Assembly (NCBI GenBank): GCA_030538415.1
Contig: JAUNTY010000008.1
Span: 1 to 64,000 of the forward strand
DNA: 64,000 bases
From: Neisseria sp.
GTDB taxonomy: Bacteria > Pseudomonadota > Gammaproteobacteria > Burkholderiales > Neisseriaceae
Direction: 5' to 3'
In this document: positions 47,121 through 56,843 of the stretch, piece after piece
How positions within the stretch are numbered: position 1 is the first letter of the stretch
Layout of the letters: each line of letters begins with the position of its first letter
Position numbers and translations under genes: made by a program
The notes under the pieces: generated by a model
The model's input: the letters and a program-made list of their open reading frames with translations, nothing else
Told to the model about the DNA's origin: nothing
Database searches by the model: none

Positions 47121-47156
47121 AAAGGCCGTCTGAAAAGTTTCAGACGGCCTATTTTA
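47121..47156. terminator. DUS-pair terminator
   Basis: AAAGGCCGTCTGAAAA and TTTCAGACGGCCTATTTT, just after the stop of the FieF-type gene on the minus strand. Confidence 0.8.
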
Positions 47157-47166
47157 TGGATAAATC

Positions 47167-48057
47167 TCAAGGGCGGACATGCTCCCCCGCTTCATTCACC
47201 GGATCCTGATGCACAATCACTTCGGCCTGCTCAAACAAATTCTGCACCCTTTCGGTAACCGTCTCGGCAATATCGTGCGCTTCGACAATGTTCAGCTTAT
47301 CGCTCAAATCCACATGCATCTGGATAAAATACTGCGTGCCTACCGTTCGGGTTTGCAGCCTGTGAATACCGCGCACACCGTTTACCGCCAAAGCCGCCGC
47401 TTCGATTTTAGCCAACACATCAGGCGGCACGGCTTTATCCATCAGGGTGTTGACCGCCTCTACCGCGATATGCCATGCGCTCTTGAAAATCCATAAGGCC
47501 ACCAGAATTGCCAAAATCGGGTCGGCCTGCTGCCAGCCGTAAGCCGTCAGCAGCAAAGCCGCCAACACCACGCCGTTGGAAAGAAAATCGGTCACATAAT
47601 GCAGGCTGTCGGCGCTGACCGATTGCGATTTCGCCTGCTTCAACACCCAGCGCTGAAACAATACCAAAGCCAATGTCAGCAACATTGACACCACCATCAC
47701 GACAATCCCCAAATCCGTTTGCAATACCGGTTCGGGTTTAAACAAGCGCTCCACTGCGTTCAACACCAAAAATACCGATGAGCCGCCGATAAAGGCCGAT
47801 TGCGCCAGCGCCGACAAGCCTTCTGCCTTGCCGTGGCCGAATTGATGGTTTTCATCGGCAGGTTTGAGCGCCCAATGCACGGCAAACAGGTTAATCAGGC
47901 TGGCGCACGAATCGGTCAGCGAATCCACCAGACTCGCCAGAATACTCACCGAGCCACTGGCAAACCACGCCCAGGTTTTCAGCCCCACCAGCAAAAGCGC
48001 CGTGGAAACTGATGTATAAGTGGCCAGCTTCAGGAGTCGGGCGCGCGACGGGTTCAT
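47167..48057 (-). CDS. Cation diffusion facilitator, FieF type
   Basis: An inner-membrane metal/proton antiporter of 296 residues, most like E. coli FieF (YiiP), which exports zinc and iron. Six helices are visible. The metal site has LVDSLTDSCAS (DxxxD) and HYVTDFLSN (HxxxD). The C-terminal cytosolic domain starts near residue 205 and includes FIQMHVDLSDKLNIVEAHDIAE. No His-rich tails, in contrast to the ZitB-type protein at 9662. It sits directly downstream of the restriction cluster on the same strand, but a terminator-like pair and spacer separate them. Confidence 0.9.
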   Translation of the reverse strand: MNPSRARLLKLATYTSVSTALLLVGLKTWAWFASGSVSILASLVDSLTDSCASLINLFAVHWALKPADENHQFGHGKAEGLSALAQSAFIGGSSVFLVLNAVERLFKPEPVLQTDLGIVVMVVSMLLTLALVLFQRWVLKQAKSQSVSADSLHYVTDFLSNGVVLAALLLTAYGWQQADPILAILVALWIFKSAWHIAVEAVNTLMDKAVPPDVLAKIEAAALAVNGVRGIHRLQTRTVGTQYFIQMHVDLSDKLNIVEAHDIAETVTERVQNLFEQAEVIVHQDPVNEAGEHVRP

Positions 48058-48250
48058 GATTGTGTTCCGTTATCGTTGTGGTGATTGGCGGCATTATAGC
48101 GCTAATGACGGCGGAAAAGCGCAAGCCTTCTGGCCTAACCCTTTTATTGCCGCAGCTCAAATCCGCTGCATGCCGTCTGTATCGTCCGCCCCGTTGTGCT
48201 ACAATCGAAAAGCAGGCTTCAACCCTTTTTTCGAACGCAAGGAAATCCTC

Positions 48251-49633
48251 ATGGCACAAATTGCTCCCGATATTTTCAAAGCTTACGACATCCGCGGCAT
48301 CGTCGGCAAAACCCTCACCAACGAAGCAGCTTATTTAATCGGCAAAGCCATCGCCGCCCGCGCCGCAGCCAAAGGCGTGAAACAGATTGCCATCGGCCGC
48401 GACGGCCGCCTGAGCGGCCCCGAATTGATGAAAAACCTCTCGCGCGGCTTCACCGATAGCGGCATCAACGTAGTCAACGTCGGCATGGTGGCCACGCCCA
48501 TGCTTTACTTCGCCGCCTGGCAGCATTGCGAAGGCAGCGGCGTGATGATTACCGGCAGCCACAACCCGCCCGATTACAACGGCTTCAAAATGATGCTGGC
48601 GGGCGACACGCTGGCAGGCGAAGCGATTCAAGAGCTGCTGGCCGCGATTCAAAACGATGAATTCGTGCAAAGTGCCGCTCCCGGCAGCGTTACCGAAACC
48701 AGCGTGGCCGCCGATTATCAGGCGCATATCGTCGGCCACATCAAGCTGGCGCGGCCGATGAACATCGTGATTGATGCGGGCAACGGCGTGGCCGGTGCTT
48801 ACGCGGGCGATTTGTTCCGCGCACTGGGCTGCACCGTGACCGAGCTTTTCTGCGAAGTAGACGGCCATTTCCCCAACCACCATCCCGACCCGGCCAAGCC
48901 CGAAAACCTGCAAGACGTCATCAAGGCGCTGCAAAGCAGCGATGCCGAAATCGGCCTGGCGTTTGACGGCGACGCCGACCGCTTGGGCGTGGTCACCAAA
49001 GACGGCCAGATTATCTATCCCGACCGCCAGCTGATGCTGTTTGCCCAAGACGTATTGAGCCGCAACCCCGGCGCGAAAGTGATTTTCGACGTAAAATCCA
49101 CCCGCCTGTTGGCGCCGTGGATTAAAGAACACGGCGGCGAACCGATTATGGAAAAAACCGGCCACAGCTTCATCAAAACCTCGATGAAGAAAAACGGCGC
49201 GCTCTTGGCAGGCGAAATGAGCGGCCACACCTTCTTCAAAGAGCGCTGGTTCGGCTTCGACGACGGCATGTATGCCGGTTGCCGCCTGCTGGAAATCCTC
49301 TCCCGCAGCAACAACCCCTCCGCCGTGCTCAACGCGCTGCCGCAAAGCACCTCCACCCCCGAACTCAACATCAAACTTCCCGACGGCAGCAACGGCCATG
49401 CCGTCATCGCCGAGTTGGAAAAAACCGCCCAGTTTGAAGGCGCACAAGACGTTATCACCATCGACGGCCTGCGCGTGGAATACGCCGACGGCTTCGGCCT
49501 GATGCGCGCCTCCAACACCACGCCGGTATTGGTATTGCGTTTCGAAGCCGACAGCCAAGAAGCCATTGAGCGCATTCAAAACCAGTTTAAAGCCGTGATT
49601 GAAAGCAAACCCGGTTTGCAATGGCCGCTGTAA
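48251..49633 (+). CDS. pgm: Phosphomannomutase/phosphoglucomutase
   Basis: The enzyme moves phosphate between C1 and C6 of glucose or mannose, feeding UDP-glucose and lipooligosaccharide synthesis. The 460-residue protein is of the AlgC class. The phosphoserine loop is GVMITGSHNPPDYNG, the metal loop FDGDADRLG, the sugar loop GEMSGHTFF, and the phosphate-binding loop is in RASNTTPVLVLRFEAD. ATG 48251 follows AAGGAAAT; the longer frame upstream is unsupported. Length equals neisserial Pgm. Confidence 0.93.
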   Translation: MAQIAPDIFKAYDIRGIVGKTLTNEAAYLIGKAIAARAAAKGVKQIAIGRDGRLSGPELMKNLSRGFTDSGINVVNVGMVATPMLYFAAWQHCEGSGVMITGSHNPPDYNGFKMMLAGDTLAGEAIQELLAAIQNDEFVQSAAPGSVTETSVAADYQAHIVGHIKLARPMNIVIDAGNGVAGAYAGDLFRALGCTVTELFCEVDGHFPNHHPDPAKPENLQDVIKALQSSDAEIGLAFDGDADRLGVVTKDGQIIYPDRQLMLFAQDVLSRNPGAKVIFDVKSTRLLAPWIKEHGGEPIMEKTGHSFIKTSMKKNGALLAGEMSGHTFFKERWFGFDDGMYAGCRLLEILSRSNNPSAVLNALPQSTSTPELNIKLPDGSNGHAVIAELEKTAQFEGAQDVITIDGLRVEYADGFGLMRASNTTPVLVLRFEADSQEAIERIQNQFKAVIESKPGLQWPL

Positions 49634-49647
49634 GGTTTTGTTTGTTT

Positions 49648-49751
49648 TATAGTCGTTTCAATTTAGATTGAGACAAGGCAGCACGCTGCAGACAGTACAG
49701 GTAGTACGGCAAGGCGCAGCAACGCTGTATCAAACTAACGGAACGGCTATA
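49648..49751. repeat. Correia-type repeat (TATAGTCGTT subtype)
   Basis: Ends TATAGTCGTTTCAATTTAGA and CTAACGGAACGGCTATA, so the right end has one changed base. Inner GTAGTACGGCAAGGCGCAGC is well kept. It starts 14 bases after the pgm stop. Confidence 0.88.
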
Positions 49752-49756
49752 ATTGA

Positions 49757-49857
49757 AACAGGCCGTCTGAAACGCGTTCAGACGGCCTGTTTAACCGTGT
49801 TATCCTTATTGTGTTATATTAAAGGCCGTCTGAAACCCTTTCAGACGGCCTTTTTAT
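49757..49857 (+). terminator. Two DUS-pair hairpins between pgm and coaBC
   Basis: AAACAGGCCGTCTGAA/TTCAGACGGCCTGTTT at 49757-49793 and AAAGGCCGTCTGAAA/TTTCAGACGGCCTTTTT at 49820-49857. The second ends in a T-run and lies 23 bases before the coaBC start. Confidence 0.85.
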
Positions 49858-49879
49858 TTATCCGAACACCATTTCATTT

Positions 49880-51067
49880 ATGAACAAACACATCCTGCTC
49901 GGCATCTCCGGCGGCATCGCTGCCTACAAATCCTGCGAACTCGTGCGCCTGCTCAAAAAACAGGGGCATGAAGTCAGCGTGGCCATGAGCCGCGCAGCCA
50001 CCGAATTCGTGTCGCCGCTGACCTTTCAGGCGCTGAGCGGCAACCCCGTGTTAACCGATACCCACAACGGCGAATCGGGCGGCAACGGCATGGCGCACAT
50101 CAACCTTACCCGCGCCGCCGATGTATTCCTGATTGCGCCCGCCAGCGCCAACACGCTGGCCAAAATCGCCAACGGCATTGCCGACAACCTGCTCACCAAC
50201 CTCGCCGCCGCGCGCAAATGCCCGCTGGCCGTGGCGCCCGCCATGAATGTGGAAATGTGGTTCAACCCTGCCAACCTGCGCAACATCGCCCAATTGCGCG
50301 CCGACGGCATCACTGTGTTCCAGCCCGCCAGCGGCGAGCAGGCCTGCGGCGAAGTGGGCGTGGGGCGCATGCCCGAAGCCGCCGAGCTGGCCGACTTGCT
50401 GCCCGATTTGTGGGCGCCGAAAACGCTGGCGGGCAAAAAAGTGCTGCTCACCACCGGCGCCACTTTTGAAGCCATCGACCCTGTGCGCGGCCTCACCAAT
50501 ATTTCCAGCGGCCAAATGGGCGTGGCGCTCGCCCGCGCCTGCCGCGCCGCCGGAGCGGAAGTGTCTCTGGTATACGGCCAGCTGCAAACCGCCCTGCCCG
50601 CCGGTTTGGCTGATGTCGAAGAAGCCGTCAGTGCGCAGGAAATGTACGACGCGGTGCACCGCCGTGTCAGCGGACAAGACGTTTTCATCAGCGTGGCCGC
50701 CGTGGCCGACTACAAGGTCAAAAGCAGCAGCGCCGAAAAGCTGAAAAAAAGCGGCGGCGAAATGCCGCTAATCGAGCTCGCCGAAAACCCCGACATCCTC
50801 GCCTCTGTGGCCGCCCTGCCCGAGCCGCCTTTCTGCGTGGGCTTTGCCGCCGAAAGCCACAACATCCTCGAACACGCCCGCGCCAAGCGCCTGAAAAAAG
50901 GCATCCCCATGCTGGTGGCCAACGACGTTTCCATTGCCATGGGCAAAGCCACCAACCAAATTACCATCATTGATGCGGAAGGCGAAACCGCGCTGCCCGA
51001 AACCGGCAAAAACGAAGCGGCAAACGCCATCGTTGCCAGGCTGGCCGACCTGCTCGCCGCACATTGA
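49880..51067 (+). CDS. coaBC: Bifunctional phosphopantothenoylcysteine decarboxylase/synthetase
   Basis: CoaBC joins cysteine to 4'-phosphopantothenate with CTP (CoaB) and decarboxylates the product (CoaC) in coenzyme A synthesis. The 395-residue protein has the CoaC flavin domain first: GISGGIAAYK, the catalytic His in MAHINLTRAAD, VAPAMNVEMW and the cysteine of GEQACGEVGVGRM. The CoaB half begins at LAGKKVLLTTGAT, with DPVRGLTNISSGQMG and the lysine region SAEKLKKSGG. Followed by a DUS hairpin. Confidence 0.96.
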   Translation: MNKHILLGISGGIAAYKSCELVRLLKKQGHEVSVAMSRAATEFVSPLTFQALSGNPVLTDTHNGESGGNGMAHINLTRAADVFLIAPASANTLAKIANGIADNLLTNLAAARKCPLAVAPAMNVEMWFNPANLRNIAQLRADGITVFQPASGEQACGEVGVGRMPEAAELADLLPDLWAPKTLAGKKVLLTTGATFEAIDPVRGLTNISSGQMGVALARACRAAGAEVSLVYGQLQTALPAGLADVEEAVSAQEMYDAVHRRVSGQDVFISVAAVADYKVKSSSAEKLKKSGGEMPLIELAENPDILASVAALPEPPFCVGFAAESHNILEHARAKRLKKGIPMLVANDVSIAMGKATNQITIIDAEGETALPETGKNEAANAIVARLADLLAAH

Positions 51068-51082
51068 AGTGGCAACTGCTAA

Positions 51083-51124
51083 CAGGCCGTCTGAAACCCC
51101 ATCGCGGTTTCAGACGGCCTTTTT
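51083..51124 (+). terminator. DUS-pair terminator after coaBC
   Basis: CAGGCCGTCTGAAACC and GGTTTCAGACGGCCT followed by TTTTT. Confidence 0.88.
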
Positions 51125-51175
51125 CACGGCAAAAGTGCTACAATCGTTTCCGTCTGCCACTCTGTTGCCCGATTT

Positions 51176-52486
51176 ATGAATATTTTCGAAGCGGTGTTTC
51201 TCATTCTGCTGCTGATTGCCATCAGCGGCTTTGTGTCATGTTCGGAGCTGGCGCTGGCCTCTTCGCGCAAAATCAAGCTGCAGGTCATGGGCAAAGAAGG
51301 CGATGTGCGCGCGCTGGAAGTGTTGAAAATGCAGGAGCAGCCGGGCAGCTTCATCACGGTGGTGCAAATCGGCCTCAACGCGGTGGCGATTTTGGGCGGT
51401 ATCGTCGGCGAAGCGGCGGTGCGGCCTTTTCTGCATGCGTTTCTAAACCGCTTCACCGATGCGGCCTGGGCTGCCGGCGCGGCTTCGCTGCTGTCGTTCT
51501 TCACCGTTACCGGCGTGTTTATCCTGTTTGCCGACCTGATGCCCAAACGCTTCGCCATGACCCAGCCCGAAAGCGTGGCCGTGCGCGTGGTGCGGCCGAT
51601 GATGCTGCTGATTTTTGTATTGAAACCTTTCGTGCTCTTTTTCGACGGCATCGCCAACGCCATTTTCAAAGCGTTGCGCATTTCCACCGTACGCACCGAG
51701 CAGCTCACTTCGGAAGACATTTATGCCGTGGTCGATGCGGGCGCACAGGCGGGCGTGTTGAAGCAGCAGGAGCATTACCTGATTGAAAACATTTTCGACA
51801 TGCAGGAGCGCACGGTCACCTCGACCATGACCACCCGCGAAAACATCGTTTATTTCGACAAAAACGCCGACATCGAAACCGTGCTTGCCGAAATGGAAGA
51901 AAAGCCGCATTCCAAGTTTCTGGTCTGCAACGAAGGCGAGCTGGAGCGGGTTATCGGCTATATCGAATCGCACACTCTGCTGACGCTTTACCTGAAAGAA
52001 AAAAACATCCGCCTCACCGACAAGCGCGTTTTGCGCAAGGTGTTGTTCATTCCCGACACCTTGTCGCTGTATGAAGTGTTGGAAAGCTTCAAAAATGCCG
52101 GCGACGATTTTGCCGTGGTGGTCAACGAATATGCGCTGGTGGTGGGGTTGGTCAGCCTGAAAGACGTGATGAGCATCGTGATGGGCGAGCTGGTCAACAC
52201 CGAAGAAGAGCCGCAAATCATCCAGCGCAACGACACTTCCTGGCTGGTGGAAGGCGCCGCGCCGCTGGAAGACGTGATGCGCGCGCTGGATATTGTCGAT
52301 TTTCCGCACTCGGAAAACTACGAAACCCTCGGCGGTTTCATGATGTATACCCTGCGCAAGATTCCCCGCCGCACCGATTTTGTGCTGTTTGACAAATACC
52401 GCTTTGAAATCATCGACACCGACAACCTGAAAATCGACCAAGTGCTGGTGTCGCTTAATCCGGAAGTTTTGAAAGCGGAAGAATAA
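51176..52486 (+). CDS. CNNM/CorC-family membrane protein with CBS domains
   Basis: A 436-residue protein of the HlyC/CorC (CNNM) family, members of which influence magnesium, cobalt or polyamine export. The DUF21 membrane domain (residues 1-190) has four helices, with SGFVSCSELALASSR and FADLMPKRFAMTQPE. Two CBS domains follow (about 210-335, starting MTTRENIVYFDKNA), then a CorC_HlyC domain with DDFAVVVNEYALVVGLVSLKDV just before and WLVEGAAPLEDVM. Older names call it haemolysin; haemolytic activity is not implied. Confidence 0.87.
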   Translation: MNIFEAVFLILLLIAISGFVSCSELALASSRKIKLQVMGKEGDVRALEVLKMQEQPGSFITVVQIGLNAVAILGGIVGEAAVRPFLHAFLNRFTDAAWAAGAASLLSFFTVTGVFILFADLMPKRFAMTQPESVAVRVVRPMMLLIFVLKPFVLFFDGIANAIFKALRISTVRTEQLTSEDIYAVVDAGAQAGVLKQQEHYLIENIFDMQERTVTSTMTTRENIVYFDKNADIETVLAEMEEKPHSKFLVCNEGELERVIGYIESHTLLTLYLKEKNIRLTDKRVLRKVLFIPDTLSLYEVLESFKNAGDDFAVVVNEYALVVGLVSLKDVMSIVMGELVNTEEEPQIIQRNDTSWLVEGAAPLEDVMRALDIVDFPHSENYETLGGFMMYTLRKIPRRTDFVLFDKYRFEIIDTDNLKIDQVLVSLNPEVLKAEE

Positions 52487-52561
52487 GCAATCGGCGGACA
52501 GAAAAAGGTACGGCAAGACGCCGGCCTGAAATCCGATACCGGCACTTGCCCGCACATCACC

Positions 52562-53548
52562 TCAGGCAGACGCAATCTCTTTAAACAAGCGGTAAGACTG
52601 ATATTGCTTGCCGACATCGTAAATATAGCTCACCGCCATAATTTCGTCGGCGCGCAAGCGCACTTGCAGCGCTTCCAGCTGCGCGGCCACGCTTTCTTTG
52701 CCGCCTACCAGCGAGCAGGAAAGCATCTGCCGCGCCATCGTTTCCTCCGCTTCCGTCCACACGCCCCGCATGCTCTCTACGGGTGGCTGCAACGGCTGGC
52801 GGGTATTGCGCACCACGTTCAGGAAAAACTGCTGCTGCGTGGTGGCCAGATATTCGGCCTCTTCATCGCTGTCGGCGGCAATCACGTTCAGGCACACGAT
52901 TACCTCAGGCCGGTCGAGTACCGCAGACGGCTTGAATTCGCGGCGGTAGATATCCAGCGCCATTTCCAGCATGCGTGGGGCAAAATGGGCGGCAAACACA
53001 TAAGGCAGGCCGAGTTCGGCGGCCAGATAGGCGCTTTCGGTGCTGGAGCCGAGGATATACAGCGGCACTTCCAACCCCACGCCGGGAAACGCCCGCACAT
53101 AACCCTGCGCTTCTTCGGGGCCGAAATAGCGTTGCAGAGCACGCACATCGGCGGGGAAATTCAGCGACGCATCGCGCTCGTTGCGGCGCAAAGCCGCGGC
53201 GGTCATCTGGTCGGTGCCGGGGGCGCGCCCCAAACCCAAATCAATGCGGCCGGGATAAATCGTGGCCAGCGTGCCGTATTGTTCGGCCACCAGCAGCGGG
53301 CTGTGGTTGGGCAGCATCACGCCGCCGGAGCCGACGCGGATTTTTTCGGTATGGCCGAGCGTGTGGCCGATAAGAAGCTGCGTGGCCGAGCTGACTAGGC
53401 TTTTGGTGTTGTGGTGTTCGGCAATCCAATAGCGTTCATAACCGAGCTTTTCTGCTTCCTGCGCCAGCGCCACCATTTCCTGAATGGCTTCGGCATTGCT
53501 CCGGCCTGCGCGCACAGGCACGAGGTTCAGCATGGATACGGCTGTCAT
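52562..53548 (-). CDS. Luciferase-like flavin-dependent oxidoreductase
   Basis: A 328-residue LLM-class flavin monooxygenase-like protein of the YhbW type. It starts MTAVSMLNLVPVRAGRSN with the family segment YERYWIAEHHNTKSLVSSA, GVMLPNHSPLLVAEQYGTL and DLGLGRAPGTD. Substrate and reaction are unknown. ATG 53548 follows AAAGGAAA; the frame extends to 53716 only by reading through a Correia repeat, giving a false N-terminus. Convergent with the CNNM gene. Confidence 0.87.
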   Translation of the reverse strand: MTAVSMLNLVPVRAGRSNAEAIQEMVALAQEAEKLGYERYWIAEHHNTKSLVSSATQLLIGHTLGHTEKIRVGSGGVMLPNHSPLLVAEQYGTLATIYPGRIDLGLGRAPGTDQMTAAALRRNERDASLNFPADVRALQRYFGPEEAQGYVRAFPGVGLEVPLYILGSSTESAYLAAELGLPYVFAAHFAPRMLEMALDIYRREFKPSAVLDRPEVIVCLNVIAADSDEEAEYLATTQQQFFLNVVRNTRQPLQPPVESMRGVWTEAEETMARQMLSCSLVGGKESVAAQLEALQVRLRADEIMAVSYIYDVGKQYQSYRLFKEIASA

Positions 53549-53575
53549 GATGTTTCCTTTGTTGATGATGTGCGA

Positions 53576-53683
53576 TATAGTCGAAGAAATGAGTTTCTGA
53601 TACAAGGCGGCGAGCCGCAGACAGTACAGATAGTACGACAAGGCGAGACAACGCCGTAGCAGAAACTCATTTCTTCGACTATA
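53576..53683. repeat. Correia-type repeat (TATAGTCGAA subtype)
   Basis: A 108-bp element with ends TATAGTCGAAGAAATGAGTT and AACTCATTTCTTCGACTATA, perfect 20-base inverted repeats or longer (to TTTCTG/CAGAAA). It lies 27 bases upstream of the oxidoreductase start and could carry or block its promoter. Confidence 0.92.
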
Positions 53684-54076
53684 AACCACATATAAAGGCC
53701 GTCTGAACAGTATCAAGCGCGGCGCGGCTTTTTATTTTATACGGAGGTGTATGTAAAGCCGCCGCCGGATGACGGTTTTTCTGCATGCAACTGCAGCAAT
53801 CATTTTCCTTTTGGCGGCTATCTTCTGCTATAGTGAAACAAATCGGTCTTAATGCAAGGCATTTTGCCGGGCTGTCTTGAATATAGGGATGCTTCACCCC
53901 ATTATTCTATTAAGTCTATAAGCGGATGCCTTCCTGCCGCAGCGGCGCCCGACCATATTTCAGACGGCCTGAACATACCGGCCACAATACACGGCCTGCA
54001 ACAGCAATGAATCCGGTTTATCCGCCATCAATAATACCAAACGCGCTCTTTCATTGATTTTCACAAAGGATGCACC
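53684..54076. other. Gene-free gap before nfeD
   Basis: A single DUS near 53697 and another near 53962; otherwise no gene, RNA or clear operator. AAAGGA before the nfeD ATG is its likely ribosome site. Any nfeD-qmcA promoter must lie here, but I cannot point to it. Confidence 0.4.
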
Positions 54077-54493
54077 ATGCTCACCTGGTTTATCGCTGCC
54101 GCTCTGATTCTGATTTTCGAATTATTTGTCGGCACCATTTATCTGTTGGTGGTCAGCGCCGCCCTGTTTGGCGCGGGGCTGGCCGAATTGCTGTTCGGCA
54201 ACGGCAGCATCAGCGTGCTGACCGCCGCCGTGTTGGCGGGCGTGGGCATCTGGTGGGCGAAAGGCTGGATACGCCGCAAGCGCCGCGCGCCGGAAGTCGA
54301 GGCCGCCCGCAGCGATCTGGATGTCGGCCAAACCGTGCAAATCGTGCGCCACCTGCATACCAACCGCTACGAAGTATTTTACCGCGGCGCGCAATGGCAG
54401 GCCGAAGCAGTCAATGAAATGAGCGCCGCCGAACCGAAAACCGCCGTCATCACCGGCAAAAACGGCAATATCCTGTTGATTAACCTTCACTAA
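54077..54493 (+). CDS. NfeD-family membrane protein
   Basis: A 138-residue short-form NfeD (YbbK) protein: two or three N-terminal membrane helices (residues 1-65), then a small OB-fold domain (about 75-138) with VGQTVQIVRHLHTNRYEVFYRGAQWQAEA. Short NfeD proteins lack the protease domain and are encoded next to a band-7 protein with which they are thought to work, as here (17 bases to qmcA). Confidence 0.87.
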   Translation: MLTWFIAAALILIFELFVGTIYLLVVSAALFGAGLAELLFGNGSISVLTAAVLAGVGIWWAKGWIRRKRRAPEVEAARSDLDVGQTVQIVRHLHTNRYEVFYRGAQWQAEAVNEMSAAEPKTAVITGKNGNILLINLH

Positions 54494-54509
54494 ATACCAA
54501 GGAGAAACC

Positions 54510-55472
54510 ATGGAACTCTTGCTCAGTTTTCCCATTTTAATCTTGCTGGCCGTGATTATTTTCGGCTTCAAATCTTTTGTCGTCGTGCCGCAGCAAGAGG
54601 CTTATGTGGTCGAGCGGCTGGGACGTTTTCACAAAGTGCTCAATCCCGGCCTCAACATTCTGATTCCGTTTATCGACCGTGTCGCCTACAGGCACACGCT
54701 GAAGGAAATTCCGCTGGATGTGCCGAGCCAGGTGTGTATCACCCGCGACAACACCCAGCTCACCGTCGACGGCATCATCTATTTCCAGGTCACCGACCCC
54801 AAACTCGCCTCATACGGCTCCAGTAACTACATCATGGCGATTACCCAACTGGCGCAAACCACGCTGCGTTCGGTCATCGGCCGCATGGAGCTGGACAAAA
54901 CCTTTGAAGAGCGCGACGACATCAACGCCACCGTGGTGGCTTCGCTTGATGAAGCCGCCGTATCCTGGGGCGTGAAGGTATTGCGTTATGAAATCAAGGA
55001 TTTGGTGCCGCCGCAGGAAATCCTGCGCTCGATGCAGGCGCAGATTACCGCCGAGCGTGAGAAACGCGCCCGCATCGCCGAATCCGAAGGCCGCAAAATC
55101 GAGCAAATCAACCTCGCCAGCGGCCAGCGCGAAGCCGAAATCCAGCAGTCAGAAGGCGAAATGCAGGCCGCCATCAACGAATCCAACGGCCAGAAAATCG
55201 CCCAAATCAACCGGGCCGAAGGTGAAGCGCAAGCGCTGCGCCTGGTGGCCGATGCCAATGCCGACGCCATCCGTGCCGTAGCTGCCGCACTGCAAACCGA
55301 AGGCGGCAACGAAGCGGTAAACCTGAAAGTGGCCGAGCAATATGTCGAAGCCTTCAGCAAATTGGCCAAAACCAACAATACGCTGATTATGCCCGCCAAC
55401 GTCGCCGACATCGGCGCGCTGGTTTCCGCCGGATTGAAAATCGTCGAAGGCAACAAAAGCATCGCCAAATAA
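54510..55472 (+). CDS. qmcA: SPFH/band-7 membrane protein QmcA
   Basis: A 320-residue stomatin-like protein. One N-terminal helix (LLLSFPILILLAVIIFGFKSF) anchors it, then the SPFH domain starts VVPQQEAYVVERLGRFHKVL. A long helical coiled-coil region (RARIAESEGRKIEQINLASGQ, then Glu/Ala-rich repeats) makes oligomeric rings. QmcA forms membrane cages with FtsH-linked relatives in E. coli. Start ATG follows AAGGAGA. Second gene of the nfeD-qmcA operon; a DUS hairpin follows a repeat. Confidence 0.9.
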   Translation: MELLLSFPILILLAVIIFGFKSFVVVPQQEAYVVERLGRFHKVLNPGLNILIPFIDRVAYRHTLKEIPLDVPSQVCITRDNTQLTVDGIIYFQVTDPKLASYGSSNYIMAITQLAQTTLRSVIGRMELDKTFEERDDINATVVASLDEAAVSWGVKVLRYEIKDLVPPQEILRSMQAQITAEREKRARIAESEGRKIEQINLASGQREAEIQQSEGEMQAAINESNGQKIAQINRAEGEAQALRLVADANADAIRAVAAALQTEGGNEAVNLKVAEQYVEAFSKLAKTNNTLIMPANVADIGALVSAGLKIVEGNKSIAK

Positions 55473-55480
55473 CCATTCGA

Positions 55481-55554
55481 TATAGTCGGAGAAATGAGAT
55501 TCTGACACAAGGCGGCGAGCCAACGCCGTAGCAGGAACTCATTTCTTCGACTAT
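55481..55554. repeat. Internally deleted Correia-type repeat
   Basis: About 74 bases: left TATAGTCGGAGAAATGAGAT, right AACTCATTTCTTCGACTAT, but the middle (CAGACAGTACAG... to GTACGACAAGG) is missing; GCGGCGAGC is joined directly to CAACGCCGTAGC. This resembles the known short Correia form that lost its core. Confidence 0.85.
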
Positions 55555-55560
55555 TATGAT

Positions 55561-55602
55561 AAAACAGGCCGTCTGAAAACATATTTCAGACGGCCTGTTT
55601 TA
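55561..55602 (+). terminator. DUS-pair terminator after qmcA
   Basis: AAAACAGGCCGTCTGAAAA and TTTCAGACGGCCTGTTTT, strong stem. Confidence 0.85.
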
Positions 55603-55756
55603 TCAGGAGGCAGAATCATGCGGGCAAACCGCCGTGCCGAAGCAAGATTGCCCGACAAGCCGAGACCTTTGCAACACGCCTTTTACTGCATCCGACGCAA
55701 GCAGGCCGCTGCATTTTCAGGTATCATTCCAACTGATTCCCGTAAAGCCCCATACC

Positions 55757-56794
55757 ATGCTGCAAACCGACAACCTCACCGCCGCCGCGCCCCAGCGCAT
55801 CATCACCGCCCAGAGCATTTCCGCGCAGGAAGAGTTGCTCGAACGCGCCCTGCGCCCGAAAACCCTGCAAGACTACATCGGCCAGGCCAAAGCTAAAGAG
55901 CAACTGGCGATTTTCATCGCAGCGGCAAAAAAACGCGGCGAAGCGCTCGATCACACCCTGCTCTTCGGCCCCCCCGGCTTGGGCAAAACCACGCTGGCGC
56001 ACATCATCGCCAAAGAATTGGGGGTGAACCTGCGCCAAACCAGCGGCCCCGTACTCGAACGCGCCGGTGATTTGGCCGCCCTGCTCACCAACCTTGAACC
56101 GCACGACGTGTTGTTTATCGACGAAATCCACCGTTTAAGCCCCGTTGTCGAAGAAATCCTCTACCCCGCGCTCGAAGACTACCAGCTCGACATCATGATA
56201 GGCGAAGGCCCGGCGGCGCGTTCGGTGAAAATCGATTTGCCGCCGTTTACCCTTGTCGGCGCAACCACCCGCGCGGGCATGCTCACCAATCCCCTGCGCG
56301 ACCGTTTCGGCATCGTCGCCCGCTTGGAATTTTACGAACACGCCGACCTCGCCACCATCGTCGCCCGTTCTGCACAACTGTTGCAACTGGACATGGGCGC
56401 GGAAGGCGCGATGGAAGTCGCCAAACGCAGCCGCGGCACGCCCCGCATCGCCAACCGCCTGCTGCGGCGTGTGCGCGATTATGCCGAGGTGAAACACAGC
56501 GGCGTCATCAATGTCGAAACCGCCGACGCCGCCCTGTCGATGCTGGATGTCGATGCCGCCGGACTGGACATGATGGACAGAAAATTCCTCGAAGCGATTC
56601 TGCACAAATTCAGCGGCGGCCCGGTCGGACTGGAAAACGTCGCCGCCGCCATCGGCGAATCCACCGACACTATTGAAGATGTGATTGAACCTTATCTGAT
56701 CCAGCAGGGCTTCTTGCAACGCACCCCGCGCGGCCGCATGGCCACCGAACGCTGCTATCTGCATTTCGGTTTGCAGGCCGACACGGAGAAATAA
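55757..56794 (+). CDS. ruvB: Holliday junction branch-migration ATPase RuvB
   Basis: RuvB hexamers drive branch migration with RuvA. The 345-residue protein begins [15 protein letters not shown] and has the N-terminal [11 protein letters not shown], Walker [13 protein letters not shown], Walker [10 protein letters not shown], sensor [17 protein letters not shown], and the C-terminal DNA-binding winged helix with [15 protein letters not shown] 55757 is the only start giving the family N-terminus; the upstream frame to 55634 is not used. Confidence 0.96.
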   Translation: MLQTDNLTAAAPQRIITAQSISAQEELLERALRPKTLQDYIGQAKAKEQLAIFIAAAKKRGEALDHTLLFGPPGLGKTTLAHIIAKELGVNLRQTSGPVLERAGDLAALLTNLEPHDVLFIDEIHRLSPVVEEILYPALEDYQLDIMIGEGPAARSVKIDLPPFTLVGATTRAGMLTNPLRDRFGIVARLEFYEHADLATIVARSAQLLQLDMGAEGAMEVAKRSRGTPRIANRLLRRVRDYAEVKHSGVINVETADAALSMLDVDAAGLDMMDRKFLEAILHKFSGGPVGLENVAAAIGESTDTIEDVIEPYLIQQGFLQRTPRGRMATERCYLHFGLQADTEK

Positions 56795-56810
56795 TCCGCC
56801 CCGAAGCATG

Positions 56811-56843
56811 CAAAGGCCGTCTGAACCATTCAGACGGCCTTGT
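56811..56843 (+). terminator. DUS-pair terminator after ruvB
   Basis: AAAGGCCGTCTGAA and TTCAGACGGCCTT with a 2-base loop. Confidence 0.82.

Noticed and set aside
48335..49621. 428-codon minus-strand ORF opposite pgm
   Set aside because: Shadow frame; the sense strand has all phosphomannomutase loops.
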